Below, piece by piece: positions 49,413-62,087 of a stretch of DNA of 64,000 nucleotides. A program made the translations under genes and the position numbers. Source of the DNA: Nomia melanderi (taxonomy: Eukaryota > Arthropoda > Insecta > Hymenoptera > Halictidae); assembly GCF_051020985.1 (NCBI RefSeq), contig NC_135001.1:15307896-15371895 (forward strand). The letters run 5' to 3'. Numbering within the stretch: the stretch's first letter is position 1; every line of letters starts with the position of its first letter. The notes beneath the pieces are model-generated. The model did no database searches, was not told where the DNA came from, and was given only the letters and a program-made list of their open reading frames with translations.

Positions 49413-52400
49413 TGTACAATTGTTGCTCGCCTTTTAATTGAACCTGATTCCCTGGTAATTGGCTCGATGTCTTTTAACAACCTCACACTAGTGATCTATC
49501 GTTTTTCTTTTTTTTTTTTAATACACCTGCTTGTTCATTCCTTTTTCGATGTCATGTCAATTGTCAGTTATATGAACGAGATATTAAGTTGATACGTATT
49601 GTAAATGTTGTGCGTGATTACGAACGTAGAAGCGACCCATAAACGAACTGTCGAATCAAGAATACGTGACTGAAAACCAAATGAGTCTGCTTACGAAGCG
49701 TCGCTGCAGATTTCTATGCTTCCCCTCTCCTTAACTTGTTCTTAAGTTCCCCACCCTTGCTCCTTACCCCACTTCTTTAAACCCTCCTGTAGTGCATCCA
49801 AGGAATTCATTGTATTTAGATCTGATAGTGTAGAAATGAAATTTGGCGTTTCTTATTTTAAGTAATCAATGAATGTAATTTAATCAAGTATAATAATTAC
49901 TTTGAGTAATTCGCGCAACAGAACTTAATGTTATTAACATTTTGATTCTATAAATTTCTATAATAATCATTATTTGATGAAGCAAGTTATTTATAAATAT
50001 TTTATTAATAAATACATTTATGTAAATCGCTAATTTTGTCTAAAAATAAAATGAGGCTTTTCACTAATAATATAAAAGAAACGAGCTTCCCTGGATGTTG
50101 CGATTAACCTGGTTTTCACAACATAATTTTATTTAACCAATTTATTTTTCATCATTTCTATGATTTTACATAAAAATTGATAATACTTTTTTTTAATAAA
50201 TAACTGAAACGTTTTATTTTGTTATAAAGTAACAATACTTTTATTTAATATTTAAGTTACAACTATTTTTGTATTGTATTAGGAAATTGTACAAGGAAAC
50301 GAAAAATTACGCTGGAATGGTAAATGGATATCAAGTTTTATATTTATTAACGTAATAATATATTCCACATCTGTTAATAAAAAGGAAAAAGAAAGTTTGT
50401 AGAAAAAAAAATCTAAAGATTATTTCTATTTATATGTATATCTTACACGTATTCATCGTAACACGTAATAAATATCAATCAACAATATATATAAAAAATA
50501 AATAACAAGAGAGTATTAACTACCGAAAGCAAATTTTCAAGCAACACAGGAAATGTATTTTCAGCCATTTACGAAATTCAAACTAATGCAAAAAATTATG
50601 CTTACAGGAAATTGCATATATCGCTATATATCTCTCCCTTCCAATACTAATTCTTTGGTCGTAACTCCTTACCCCACTTCTTAAACTTTTCTCCTTACCT
50701 CCCTCCAATCCACTCAAAGAGACATAGGTGACGGTTCTTAGGAATGTAAGCATTTCTTGCATACGTTGCATATGTTTAAACACGTAGTACGCATAAGTCG
50801 TATTAATTCCGGTATGCAATGTCGAAAACCATAATTAAAATACAACACAAGATTTTGAAGAAAACATGTAAATATTGTTTATCCTGTTTCAATTTCTTGT
50901 TCAATTAAAATTATCATTTTCTTTGTCCCGAATATTATTATAAAAAATTTTTAATGCGAGAAAAAGAATGTTCAAATAATACAATTTATAATATAATTTA
51001 ATGTATAAACACTTGTGCTTACATTCTGGAAATCAAATATATACATGATTATCTGTAATTATCCACATCCCATTAAAGTTCACATTTCAACATTATTACA
51101 TTATTTATTATATTAGGTCGTTAAGGTTTATAAAAGTTTTTCTAAGAATGAAATAAACTTATATGATTTATTTAGATGTCAATAAATTGTTTTTTGGTTC
51201 GACAAATGTTTATTTTTTAACAGCATTTATTATTTTCTAAGAAGAATATTAAGTTTGTCAGTAAATTTTATTTTTTCCATTCATTTTTTAATGACAAAAT
51301 TGGGGTTTTTATATTAAAAGTGTTAATAAATTGTCAGAAAGATAAAGTATGTATAAAACAATACGCATTATGTACGAAATTATTGGAAAAATAAACAGGT
51401 CTTACAAAAAATCAAATTCAAAATTATAAATGAATCTTGATTCAAATATTGTATTCTTATTTTTTCCTAATAATTTCTAAATACAATTTCAAATAAACTG
51501 ATTCTTAAAAATCGTTTGCCTATATTTGTATTATTGAACGTATTAGATTTTTCTTCTTACAAATTAATGTAATAAAAAAAGTACATGAGATTCTTTACAA
51601 GCTTATATATAAAATGATAAATTAATATGTAAATATGTAAAAAAATCCCTTATCTGTCATTTGAACTTGGAAACCGAAGTTGAGAAATTTCAAATAATCG
51701 TAAAATAGCGGTAAACAAATTTTAATAGATTAAAAAATAAAAATATTAATAAATCGATTATTGATAAAATGGCTACGTCAAGTCACTTGAAGCGATGCTG
51801 AGATTCGCGTTATAAGATTTTTCACAGATGCAATTGCCATTTATCGTAACACCCAGATCGAGCATAGAGTATTCATATAGAGGTGAAACTTCTGTTACAA
51901 TCTTTCAAGTTTGTATCATCAAATTGGCTGATCTTCAGTATAACTGGTTAATAGATATTTAAATACTTAATACTTAATTACTTTTACTTATTACTTTTCA
52001 CTGCATCCAAGATGATCTCTGTATATATGCGCTTTGTTTATAGGTTTGATTAGTTAATGAGTAATGTAATAATACAATTAAGTACTTGATGTTGAAAGTA
52101 TATAACATTAGAGAAAGCTTTTGGTCTGTACTATAGGACATCAGAAAAATACATATCATTATTATCAATTTTATTTTTTATCAGTTTACTCGGATTACAC
52201 CAAACCAACAGAAATAAAAATACAGGAACAAAAAAGGGATATAAGTAATATAATTTTGAAAATATAAACGACCATAGTATAAAATGGCTGCAATATCACG
52301 AATTTCGTTTTTAAGGTACATTTAAATAACATGGATATTTTTTATAGCAAGGTTAATCGATTGCAAGAGAAGTACATAGATATGTATATATTTGTTGCCA

Positions 52401-53520
52401 AAAATACACGCTAATAAATAATAACTTGATAAATTCAATTTGTATATTTAAATATTTACTCCAACATTTAAATTTTGGCATTCCATTTTCATTCTTAATT
52501 TCAAAATTGTGTAACTACCTTCTTAGGAAACCACTTGCAAACTAAACTTATATTCATAGAACACGACTTACATACGCATGCGCGCTAGAAATTGGTCTCG
52601 CAAAATACTGATTTCGCCTTTATAAGAATTCTCCGTGCTTGGATTATAAGAGTGGAATGGACAAGTAGTAAATATTGTGTTCAATAGTATACAAATCGCA
52701 TTTAAAAGTGTAATGTAGATAATGTATATGTATTATATTAAATTTTACCAATACCTCTAATATTTTTAATTTTCTCGATTTCGATGACTTCTCACTACCC
52801 TTTACATTTTCATTAATATTCCATGTAAGTGTATTTCATCTTATTATATTTCATATTAATTTTATTTCTTTCGTGTTTTTTTTTAATGTTCTCGCAAGAG
52901 GCGCTGTAAAATGTCTGACTAAACCAAGGAGGATACCTATCTATAGTTGTTATGACTGTACATAAAAATATATATTTAAATATGTGCGCTTGAAAAGGCT
53001 TTTTTAGTAAAACATATGTATAATTTGTGGTGCAGATTTTATACAATTTTGTACTTTGAACCTTTAAAAAAATTGTTGAATCATTGAGGAAGTTAAATAA
53101 TAAGATCGGGTCATACTTAACGATTCAAAGTGTATCACTTACAATGTGCCGGATGATATTTCTTTCTTGGTTGCCGGTACACGATGTGACTTATATCTCG
53201 AAGATTTAACCTTTTATTTTTCAATGAGAAGAGGAAACGTTATTTCTTATTCCTAAGTACAAAGAGAACACTTTTTAAGTGACATTAAACTCTGTTCTTA
53301 TCTCATGAATTTTGTTAATATGTTTTTAATGCATAATAAATGTGAAAAATTAATACAATCTGTGACACAGCTTATAGAAAAATAAAGTAAACTACGGTAT
53401 ATTGATGAATTTGGTTTAATCATAGCTCTACAGTATTCCATTATTAATATGTATGTATCTTGCTTCTGTAATATAATGATAATTTTGTATTAAACATATT
53501 CTTATGTATAAATATTGCAG
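49413..53520. other. Divergent intergenic region between ankyrin gene and RMDN gene
   Basis: Includes the promoter side of both genes. Two similar C-rich tracts, CTCCTTACCCCACTTCTT at about 49759 and 50666, are the only repeat seen. The splice acceptor ending at 53520 (TATTGCAG) implies an untranslated RMDN exon somewhere upstream, possibly in the less AT-rich 53090-53220. No other gene seen. Confidence 0.4.
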
Positions 53521-53544
53521 TATAAAAATTTTGTTTGTAGCACC

Positions 53545-55162
53545 ATGAACCATCTACACAGTAATTTAATTGCTGCTGCTATTGGTGTAACTGTTGGTGT
53601 TTTGAGCGCTGCTAGTATATTTATTTATCATAAAATTTTAGAAAATCAGCAGCATACGACTGTAACCTCTAATTTAGATGCTGCGAATAAAAGAATTGCT
53701 GAATTGCAAGAAGAATTAGAAACATTAAGGTAATAGTACAGTTTTATTAAAAGCATATAATTACTTTAATTTTATTTATAAAATTATAAGAGTTATATAA
53801 AATTTTTTATTAAATATTTATATTATTTATTTCATTTAAGGTTACAACGCAGTCAGCAGAAGAAGAAACGAAAAGTGACACAAAGATTTGCTTCTAATGA
53901 TACTACGTACACTGCAACGGATAATGAAACCGATATTGATGCTTTTTCCACAGCGGATACAGATATTGGAGATGATGAATTTTACGACTGTTCTGATAGT
54001 GAAAGTATTATTGCTGAAAATGACATAAGGTTAGTTGACAATGTAAAAACAATAATATAAATGTGTTATACTTTTATGAATAACACATATGAGAATTTGC
54101 AATTTATTTTAGTAAACATATGAGTCCATTTTCTCAAGAAACATCTTAAGAACATTCCACTTATGTCATTTCTTTTATGACTTAAGCAAAATTGTCTGTA
54201 GTTTATTTGGGAAATTAGAATTTAATCATTTGGGCAAGTAAAATTATTTTAAAAATGTAGAAGGAAGAGATTATATATTCAGTAATACAGGCTCTCAAAG
54301 GAACTGAACCAATTGGATTTAATACTTAAGGAGATTGACAAGGATGAAAATGGAGATTTTGATAGCCAAACATATTATAAATTACAAACTTTGGTAAAAT
54401 CTCATCATGATAATGTAAATGTAGTATGGAGGTTTGCAAGAGCATCTTATTATTATGCAGAGGCTACAATTACTTCTGATAAAAGGAAAATGATAATTCT
54501 TGAAGGTATGCATAAAATAATAAATTATTATTAAACACAATAAATATAAATAATATTTTATTATTAAAGGAATTGCACATTGCGAGAAAATTATTGACAT
54601 TCAAAACGCAGATTTGTATAAGTGGTATGCTATACTCATAGGGTTAAATGGTGATTATTTATCGACAGCAGACAAAATAAAGAATGGTGTCCATTTTAAA
54701 AATTATGTATTAATGGCATTAGAAATGCAGCCTGATGATAAACAATTACATTACCTCCTTGGCAGATTTAAGTTCGAGATAGCAAATTTAACTTGGATTG
54801 AAAAAAAGGTTTATTCGTGATTTAATATATTAAATAATTCCAATATAATAGTCAAACTTTTGTTTTTAAATTAAGAAATTTTCTTTAAACTTGTTTAGGT
54901 AGCAGCAACATTATTTTCTGAAATTCCAAGTGCTACACATGAAGAAGCTCTCGATTGTTTTGAAACAGCGGCAAGACTTGGCAATAATACTCTCGATATA
55001 CAGTTATTTATCAGCAAGTGTAATATTGCTCTAAAGCAATACTCACGTGCGATTAATTATCTTGATGAAATATTAACGCAACCCGCATTGACAACCGCAG
55101 ATGAAAAAATACTTGCAGAAGCAAGAACACTTCTCAATAAATATTCAGGATATCGTTCATAG
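53545..55162 (+). CDS. RMDN3: Regulator of microtubule dynamics (RMDN/PTPIP51-like) protein
   Basis: TPR-like membrane protein of the RMDN1-3 family; RMDN3/PTPIP51 tethers the ER to mitochondria through VAP proteins. Five exons: 53545-53729, 53841-54029, 54291-54505, 54570-54808, 54899-55162, giving 363 aa. An N-terminal membrane anchor (about 8-28, AAAIGVTVGVLSAASIFIY) is followed by a coiled coil (about 43-61), a basic patch (KKKRK), an acidic region with an FFAT-like EFYDCSD (108-114), and helical repeats with family blocks VVWRFARASY, LYKWYAILIG, MQPDDKQLHYLLGRF and LTWIEKK. The anchor plus acidic Ser/Thr-rich linker matches RMDN2/3 rather than RMDN1, so the symbol is a best guess. ATG at 53545 is the first in frame after the acceptor at 53520. 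The donor at 54030 is GTTAGT and that at 54809 is GTTTAT. Confidence 0.92.
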
Positions 55163-55270
55163 CAAAAAATAATATATTTGTACATCTGATTCATATTTAA
55201 TACATTTGCAAACATTAGGATATTTATATGTATAAATACGAATACATTATATATTTATACATATAATGCA

Positions 55271-55276
55271 AATAAA
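55271..55276 (+). promoter_or_regulatory. Polyadenylation signal of RMDN gene
   Basis: AATAAA about 110 bases after the stop codon, on the coding strand. First canonical hexamer after the stop; its use is inferred. Confidence 0.45.
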
Positions 55277-56867
55277 ATATAAACATACATATAAATAAAA
55301 AGCTTAGGCTATAGATAATACAAACAGCTATGTTAAACGGTTTATAACGAATAATTATATAATATGAAATACAGGTACTAAAGAAACATTTTATGTAATG
55401 TAACAGGTATTGTGACTTTTTATCTTTAATTAATTAAGGTTTTATAGAAGAATGTATCTAGAAAAGATCTGTTTAGAAAGGTACTCCATAGTAGTAACAT
55501 TCTGTGAATAAATAAGATTATATACTTTTTTTAATACATTTTGATATATATATGTACGTATGTATGTATATTAATCAAAGCTATTGTGTTTGAGTACTAT
55601 GAAAAACGTATAGAATTAATTTTTTTCATCATCACCATTGATATTAATATTTTACAATTATTAAGTAACATGAATTATAGAATACCATTTTGTGCAATTA
55701 ATTCCCAATGAATTTTAAAGTATAAATAACTTGGACTATAAATGTTTAACTTTTGTTAACATCCCCTTCATTTAATACATTTATTGAAGTTATATATGAT
55801 TGGTATTTGTATAATATAAATGTATATTGAATGATGGTATATACAATACTTGTTAAAAAATAATCTACCAATTATTCAAGATCTGTAAACACAATTATAC
55901 TTATAAAACTGCCAGTAATTATAATTTAAAGAATCTTTCCACTTATATTACTATGTACATTCCTTAAAGATATTATAATTATTGTATTTTTTCTACGTTT
56001 AAATGCTGCATTAAAAAAAAATAATACTTAATTATTATTTTGTTTTTTGACAACCTACTGCATCAACAATATCACACTAAACCTTTTTAAATAATAAAAG
56101 TTAATCGATGTTTTTATATAATAATTTATATTTTTCACGCAATATTTTACAAATGAATTATAGATTGATTGAAATTTTTTAAATAAAGTTGTAAAGAAAA
56201 ACAAGTCTTGCAATTTTATAGATAATTATAAATTTCCTCCCTATTTTAACAGATCAATAATGGTCCAGACAGCATCCCAGAGCTCAGTATCTACTGGGTG
56301 GAAAATGGGGTAGAAGGGGTGAAGCACATAGAAGCCCTTCTAGTAAGACAGAAGGGAAGCCAGAGAAAACATTTCAGAAGAGGTAGTTAATACTGAGAGC
56401 TTGTAAAAAGTGGTTCAATCAGAACATATACATGATAAGGTAAACTCTATTATTTAAAATGTTATAAAATCTAGATTCTGATTTTTACTTCAATTTATAT
56501 TATTACTACAGAAAATACATTTTTCTCTTCCTTGTTACTATAATGAATATAAATTGTTTAGAAAATTATTTATAACAAATAAAATACAAATTTCTGTTTG
56601 TAAATGTTGATATTGGAATGAAAAATATTGTATTATAAAATTTTACTATTATATTTATTTTTTGCATATATGTAATATAAGATGCATTCTGTTTTGTTAT
56701 TGTATTACTAATTATCTTTTTAACAATTTGATAATCAAGAAGTTAAAGAGACACATTGCAGTAATTAAAAAATATATAATAAGATATGGATTTACAATCC
56801 CTATACATGTATATAATAAATATATATTTAACTGTTTCTTTTTTAGATATCTTAAACATACTTTGTA
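55277..56867. other. Between RMDN and LCLAT1, with a GC-richer block
   Basis: Mostly AT-rich. The block at 56250-56440 is clearly less AT-rich and may be an untranslated LCLAT1 exon (see findings). A splice acceptor ends at 56846, just before the LCLAT1 start, so a 5' UTR intron is likely. Confidence 0.4.
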
Positions 56868-58486
56868 ATGCGTGGACTTTTACGTGGTACTTTATATTGT
56901 GCACTGTGGTATGGCAGTGTAGTGGCTGGCTTTTTATTTATTGCCTGTCCTATGTTACCACTGTTATTGTTTAGCCCACTAAAATTTCGAAAATGTAATG
57001 ATTTTTTATTTTCCTGTTGGGAACTTTATTCCACGGTAAGTTAAATTAATTTGATTTCTTTCCTCTTTCCTATGGCTTGTAGAAATATATATTTTTCATA
57101 AAACTAATTGTTTGTTTGAAACTATGATTAGTCTATTCTCTGAATATTTTAGGCTCTTTTAAAAGTATTTGGTGTGAAAATTTTTGTGTCTGGGGATCAC
57201 ATATCTCCAGAAGAATCTGCTATACTTGTAATGAATCACAGAACACGAGTAGATTGGAATTTTTTATGGGCAGCAATGTATCAAGCGTGCTTACCCAGTG
57301 TAGCAACTCATAGATTAAAGTTTGTTTTAAAGGATCCTATAAGACATATTCCAGGTCCAGGTAATATAACAGTATTATTAAAAAATATGAAAAATGAAAG
57401 CTCACTACCGAAAATATTAAAAATATTTTAATTTCAAATTATATTATAACAATAAGTAATGGCTTTGTGTAATATTTTTTATACAGAATTTTAAAAAAAC
57501 AAGTTTTTTCAAATATATTTGACATTTTGCTAGGCAATACCATTACTAATTATTGAAGTTATTTTAAAATTTAATTTTGAAATAGAAACATTGAAATGTT
57601 TATTTTATATTCTGTAATAAAAAAACATTGAATCTACAAAATAATATTTTTAAGGAACTAGAGAATTTTAAAGAAGTATTGTATGACAGGATGGATAATG
57701 CAAATGAATGGCTTCCTTTATATAACACGACGGTGGGAAGAAGATCAAAGTCGATTGTCGCACACCCTTGATTATTTAGTATCATTGGATAGGCGTTCTC
57801 AATTATTAATATTTCCGGAAGGTACAGACTTAACAAAAAGTAGCAAAGAAAAGTCAGACAGATACGCTTCAAAATACAAGTTGCCACAGTATTCCTTTAC
57901 TCTTCATCCACGGACAACAGGATTCACTTATTTAGTTCATCATCTTCAACAAGCTAACTATCTTGATGCTGTTTATGACTTAACAATTGCATATCCAGAC
58001 TATGTTCCACAGTCAGAATTAGATTTAATCAAAGGCAAATTACCATATGAAGTACATTTTCATATTAAAAGGATACCATCAGCTGATATGCCAACAGATG
58101 ATATAGCATTAAGACAATGGTTAGAAGAAAGGTGGTATAACAAAGAAGAAGTTTTAAAACAATTTTACAAAAGAAAAACTTTTTCTACTGAAATTTGGCC
58201 TTTGACAAATATATACCCTTTACAAGTTGCATTAGGTTTTTGGAGTATCTTAACAGGTGAGTTATTAATTTTTATTAATTTTTTATAAGATTTATATTAA
58301 AAAATCTTGTTAATTTCAGGTGCTGCAATACTGTTGCTTATTATTTCTCCGTTATTTCAATTGTGGACACTGATCCTTTCGCTTTTCTTTGTTGCTCTAT
58401 CATTTTTTACTACTGGTTTTAATCAACTTGAAATGGCATGGTACTGGCGTTGGAGAGCTTACTTGTTACATCAAAAGCATAGTTAG
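56868..58486 (+). CDS. LCLAT1: Lysocardiolipin/lysophosphatidylinositol acyltransferase (LCLAT1-like)
   Basis: Membrane-bound lysophospholipid acyltransferase of the AGPAT/LPLAT family, which transfers acyl-CoA to lysocardiolipin or lysophosphatidylinositol at the ER or mitochondria-associated membrane. Four exons, 56868-57035, 57153-57360, 57690-58256 and 58320-58486, give 369 aa (human about 376). N-terminal membrane helix about 8-37; motif I NHRTRVDW (His85, Asp90); motif around GPGWIMQMNGFLYITRRW; motif III FPEGTD (167-172); then LHPRTTGF, LDAVYDLTIAYP and VHFHIKRIP, all LCLAT1-type; two C-terminal membrane helices from about 316. The catalytic residues are intact. It is distinguished from AGPAT1/2 by NHRTR in place of NHQS. 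The start codon follows an upstream splice acceptor. Confidence 0.95.
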
Positions 58487-58764
58487 TAAAGTTTAAAATT
58501 ATACTCATCAAAGTAAGTAAATTTAAATATTAACTTTCAATATTTATTTATTTATTCGATACTATGAATGTATCATAAAATTGAAAAATATTGATGTAAT
58601 TATGACATTGAACCATATATAATTTGTTTAGTTTAAAAACTATGAGCAAAGGTCCTCAATTTCAAAAACTTGATATATTTTGAAATATAGTCTGATTTTG
58701 TATTAAAAATTTTACGAGATTAATATAATTTAAATTAGATTAAAACACATTGGAACATTTATTC

Positions 58765-58770
58765 AATAAA
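58765..58770 (+). promoter_or_regulatory. Polyadenylation signal of LCLAT1
   Basis: AATAAA about 280 bases after the stop codon on the coding strand. Candidate only. Confidence 0.35.
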
Positions 58771-61700
58771 CTGTGTTAGTAAATGCAAGACATGATTTAA
58801 TAGTAACATAAACTATAAAGTATCATTGTAAAATGAATTAACACAAAGAATTGTTTTTTAATATTGACTGAACTAAACTGTGAAACATTATAATGATAAT
58901 ATTATAAAACCTTTATTACTATACATGAAATGAAAGAAAAACAATGAGGTTATGAGGTTAGTAGAAATTAATTTTAATATTTTAATAAGAATTAACCTTG
59001 TACAGTTTACCTTTTTAAATACTGCAGTGATACAGATATTTGACACTTTTAAATGCGAGTTGTAATAAAAAATTACAAATATTTCTTTATCTCAATTATT
59101 TTATAATGTTTACACTTTACTACTACGATTTTCCTGACAATATAAATTCATAACATTATCTATTTTATATTTTTATTTAAAATTCATTAATTCTTTAAAA
59201 TAAAATATTATTGTTAATTAAAATTCTATAAACTAGTATCATTTCAACACATTTGATATTATCATTTATACCCAATATTTTCACTCTATACGTACGCATA
59301 AACGTACATATTTAGATTTCATTCACAAAATTAAGCAAGAGCATCTTTATATAAAACTAGGTTGTACTGAATTATGAGATGTGATTTATAACTAAACCAA
59401 TACAAATGACCTATAATCATAAAAAAAATATTTTAAAATTATGTATAGAATATAATTTTAATTTATAATACAACAAAGCAAAAAATTTACAAAAATCATT
59501 CACACCACATTAACGTACGGATATGTTGTATGAGTGTAACAAACTGTTTAATAGAAATATTAATTCCGAAAATATTCTATAACTTGGAAACATTTCGTAT
59601 ACAAAACTGTTATTTACAAAATTATATGTTATATTTTGAACAAAATATATAGTTTTATTAACAATTTAATTTTTTTACATTATGATAATACTTCTATTTG
59701 ATTGTACTGCAATATTTTTTAGGGAAATAGTTCTTTTTTTTTATCTTGTTGATATTATGAAACGAAACTAAAAAAATTTTGATAACATAACTTCCAAATG
59801 CGGATGTTTATTATAACTAATTGTAACAAATAATATATTTTGAACAATATTCATTTATTGGACAATATAATATTATTACGTTACATAATTTCATAAGTGT
59901 ACATAAATTGATTGTAACAATGTTTTCGTATGAAACATACACACACACTTTTTAATAAAATAATATTGTGAGTAGAAATATTTTTGAATAGTATAATAAC
60001 TGTCTATCTTTTCACTTACAAATGTAATTGAAATTATATTGAATTGACTTTTTTAGATTTACATGAAAATCGTCATAGCTTGACACAGTGCCTCATTGTC
60101 CTATATTTCAAAGTACAAATGTATTTACATATATGTTACAATAAAATTATGAAGCTTTGAAAAAAGTGAAAATTTAAACAATCTGAAACATTACTTAATT
60201 ACGTACTTAATGTTTTCTGAAAAATTATTATCAATTAATATATTCGTAATTAAACCAGAATGCAATTATCAGTCTTATCATGTCAATCAGCGATTAACGA
60301 CAAATTTTACAATATTTTCCATGTAATAAATTATTATTCTAATGATAAAAATATAAAAATAAAAAAATAAAATGTGTAGTACAGAATACAAATTTTAGAT
60401 ATTTGGATTTTAACATGGTAGCAAAAATGCTATTTTTCTATAGCTATAGAGATGTTATAAATATAAGTAAAAGTGAATTCATGTGCCAAAGAAACATATG
60501 TGTGTTAGTGTATGATTATAAACTTCATTTTGAAGTATGTACTTATATAGTTCTAAGAAATTGTTTATCTAAAATGTTTCTATTTCTCAAGTAATATAAT
60601 TACAGCATTATAATAAAACTATTAATTAACTGGTAGATTAACAAATATAAATACAAATATTATCATTAGATTTGGAAAATATAATTTTCAGTTATAATTC
60701 GAATTATTATATTATCATATTTTTACAAAACGATTTCACACATAGTAGTTTGTATTATTTAGGTAATTTGTGGATTTATAATTCAATTTTGTTATTTTAC
60801 ATAATGGATTACTTTTTGTTATAAATTGTGGGTGACTCCAATGTAGGTTCGAAAAAAATGTTACATTACATTTTATATGTGAGAAATTTGCTGATATAAA
60901 TTTAATGAATATAGACATCTTTTCATTCTTATAGGATCATGTATTTTTACATTTGAATCTCAAATTATAATATTTTAAAAATAAAACCATATAAATACAT
61001 CTATTATGTAAAATAAAGAATTGTATTGAATTTAATGATGAACAGATTAAATGAATATATACTTCATGATGTCTTTATGTAATGTAATAAACAGAAGTAT
61101 TGGTGCAGCATATGATTTATTTCATGAACTTTTATAACTATTGTAAAAATTATACTTTTTTCTATTATTTTCATCGTGAAGTATTATTTCTTTGAGTTAA
61201 TGGTTTTCTCATTTTTAAATATGAATGAATTATATAAATAAAATTAATTAGGTTTTTTTTATACTGGCTAAAATAAAATAGTTTTTTTTAAGTGATTGCA
61301 ATTTTTTTAATCAACTCATGTGTTTATGATAATTTATTTTTATTGTCTGTTTATAATTTAACTGTTTATTTATTATGGATAATTTTATTTATATACATGA
61401 AAAACGTTTTGTGTTTTAAGATTTCAACTTTTTTTATAAAATATAAAGATTATGCGAATAAATGTGCGATGTAAACATTTATTTCACTTAAAACTTTTTT
61501 TCTATGTGTTCAACTGTACCAATAATTTTGTGACTTATTCTATAAATGTTACATGGTTATGTGTATAATTATGTAGGATAGAGTTATATGTGTTACATAC
61601 AAAATGTAAATTGTCATGTGATGGTTAATTATATATATTATTGTGTACAAACTTCTTATCGAATTGTACATGAATATACTATGAATTGTGAAGTTAATTG

Positions 61701-62087
61701 GTCACTAATATTTCTATATTCTCCTAATTTTTCACAGAATTATAATTAATTATTTATAGTAAATGTAACTTTATCTGAATCATGTGAAAAAGCTAATATA
61801 AATTATAAATATTTTGAATTTGTTTCATATTTTTTGTTGTTAAAATTCTTAGAGTAGTAAATTCGATTAAAAAATTATCGTGTTAATATAAATTTAATTT
61901 TTTTACCCTCTACACCAGGATCCCCTCTTAACAGAAGAAATTATAATTATAAATTACATAAATGTAAATACAAAAATAGATTTTTTTATAAAGTAAAAAA
62001 TAACATTTATTCGCAAACATGTGTTATTTATTTATTTCATTAACAAATAATTACATATTTCCGTCATTAAATTAAGGATTATTTCAA
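58771..62087. other. Convergent intergenic region, no gene seen
   Basis: AT-rich sequence between LCLAT1 and the minus-strand RRP1 homologue. No coding exon, structured RNA or transposon end recognised; short open frames are low-complexity. Confidence 0.5.
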
